DNA of 13,753 nt from an uncultured Clostridium sp. (GTDB lineage: Bacteria > Bacillota > Clostridia > Lachnospirales > Lachnospiraceae). The notes under the pieces were generated by a model. That model was not told the origin of the DNA, did not search any database, and saw nothing but the letters and a program-made list of their open reading frames with translations. The stretch's first letter is position 1, and every line of letters starts with the position of its first letter. The translations under genes were made by a program, and so were the position numbers. Below are positions 13,672-13,753 of this stretch, piece by piece. The DNA is taken from NCBI GenBank assembly GCA_958349075.1, contig CATWBR010000065.1:1-13753 (forward strand). The letters run 5' to 3'.

Positions 13672-13753
13672 CATATTATTCAGAAACATCCATATTAGGT
13701 GGGGATTTAATTGAGCAGATGAGGACGCCGCCGGCAGGCCAGGGGCCGGGGTG

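Noticed and set aside
13676..13753. Possible 3' end of a - strand gene running off the right edge (reading PGPWPAGGVLICSIKSPP up to a stop at 13676)
   Set aside because: Only 26 codons are visible, no motif can be recognised, and a + strand start near 13719 is equally possible; not enough sequence to call.
1..13753. CRISPR arrays, tRNA or rRNA genes, insertion sequences, phage or toxin-antitoxin genes
   Set aside because: Looked for and not seen: no regularly spaced repeats, no tRNA-like cloverleaf outside the T-box, no transposase or integrase motifs.

Overview
The window reads as chromosomal DNA of an anaerobic Firmicute, most likely a Lachnospiraceae-type clostridium. This is an inference from gene content, strong AGGAGG-type ribosome binding sites, sigma-A style promoters, a T-box leader and moderate GC content; no rRNA or other species marker is present. 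I see no tRNA, rRNA, CRISPR array, transposase or phage gene.

Left part (1-1640, + strand): a gene-free, hairpin-rich stretch, then mgsA (methylglyoxal synthase). After it come two overlapping genes for small membrane proteins of the DUF4234 and DUF2752 families, with their own promoter.

Centre (1677-8813, + strand): a complete tryptophan operon, trpE-trpG-trpD-trpC-trpF-trpB-trpA, all seven genes separate and intact. It starts from a near-consensus promoter. It is preceded by a T-box riboswitch with a UGG (Trp) specifier, a UGGC acceptor-binding bulge and a strong intrinsic terminator, so uncharged tRNA-Trp should switch the operon on. TrpE also keeps the LLES motif for feedback inhibition. 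Genes overlap by 4-8 nt or are closely spaced, except for a 113-nt AT-rich gap before trpD. A large hairpin with two alternative pairings separates trpA from the next, convergent gene.

Right part (8822-12924): a CitMHS-family carboxylate transporter (- strand) is divergent from a LysR-type regulator (+). The regulator is convergent with a two-gene - strand operon, a single-domain MaoC-type hydratase followed by a family III (CaiB/BaiF) CoA-transferase. Together they look like uptake of a di- or tricarboxylate, its activation to a CoA ester, and hydration or dehydration of that ester. A T-N11-A dyad sits between transporter and regulator, and a short motif from it recurs twice upstream of the hydratase, suggesting one regulon. 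The substrate is unknown; itaconate, mesaconate or citramalate-like acids are hypotheses only.

Right edge (12925-13753): a gene-free stretch with palindromes, a cluster of GC-rich hairpins and a strong terminator, then a small conserved-looking two-helix membrane protein (- strand) with its own promoter. The last 80 bases are uninterpretable.
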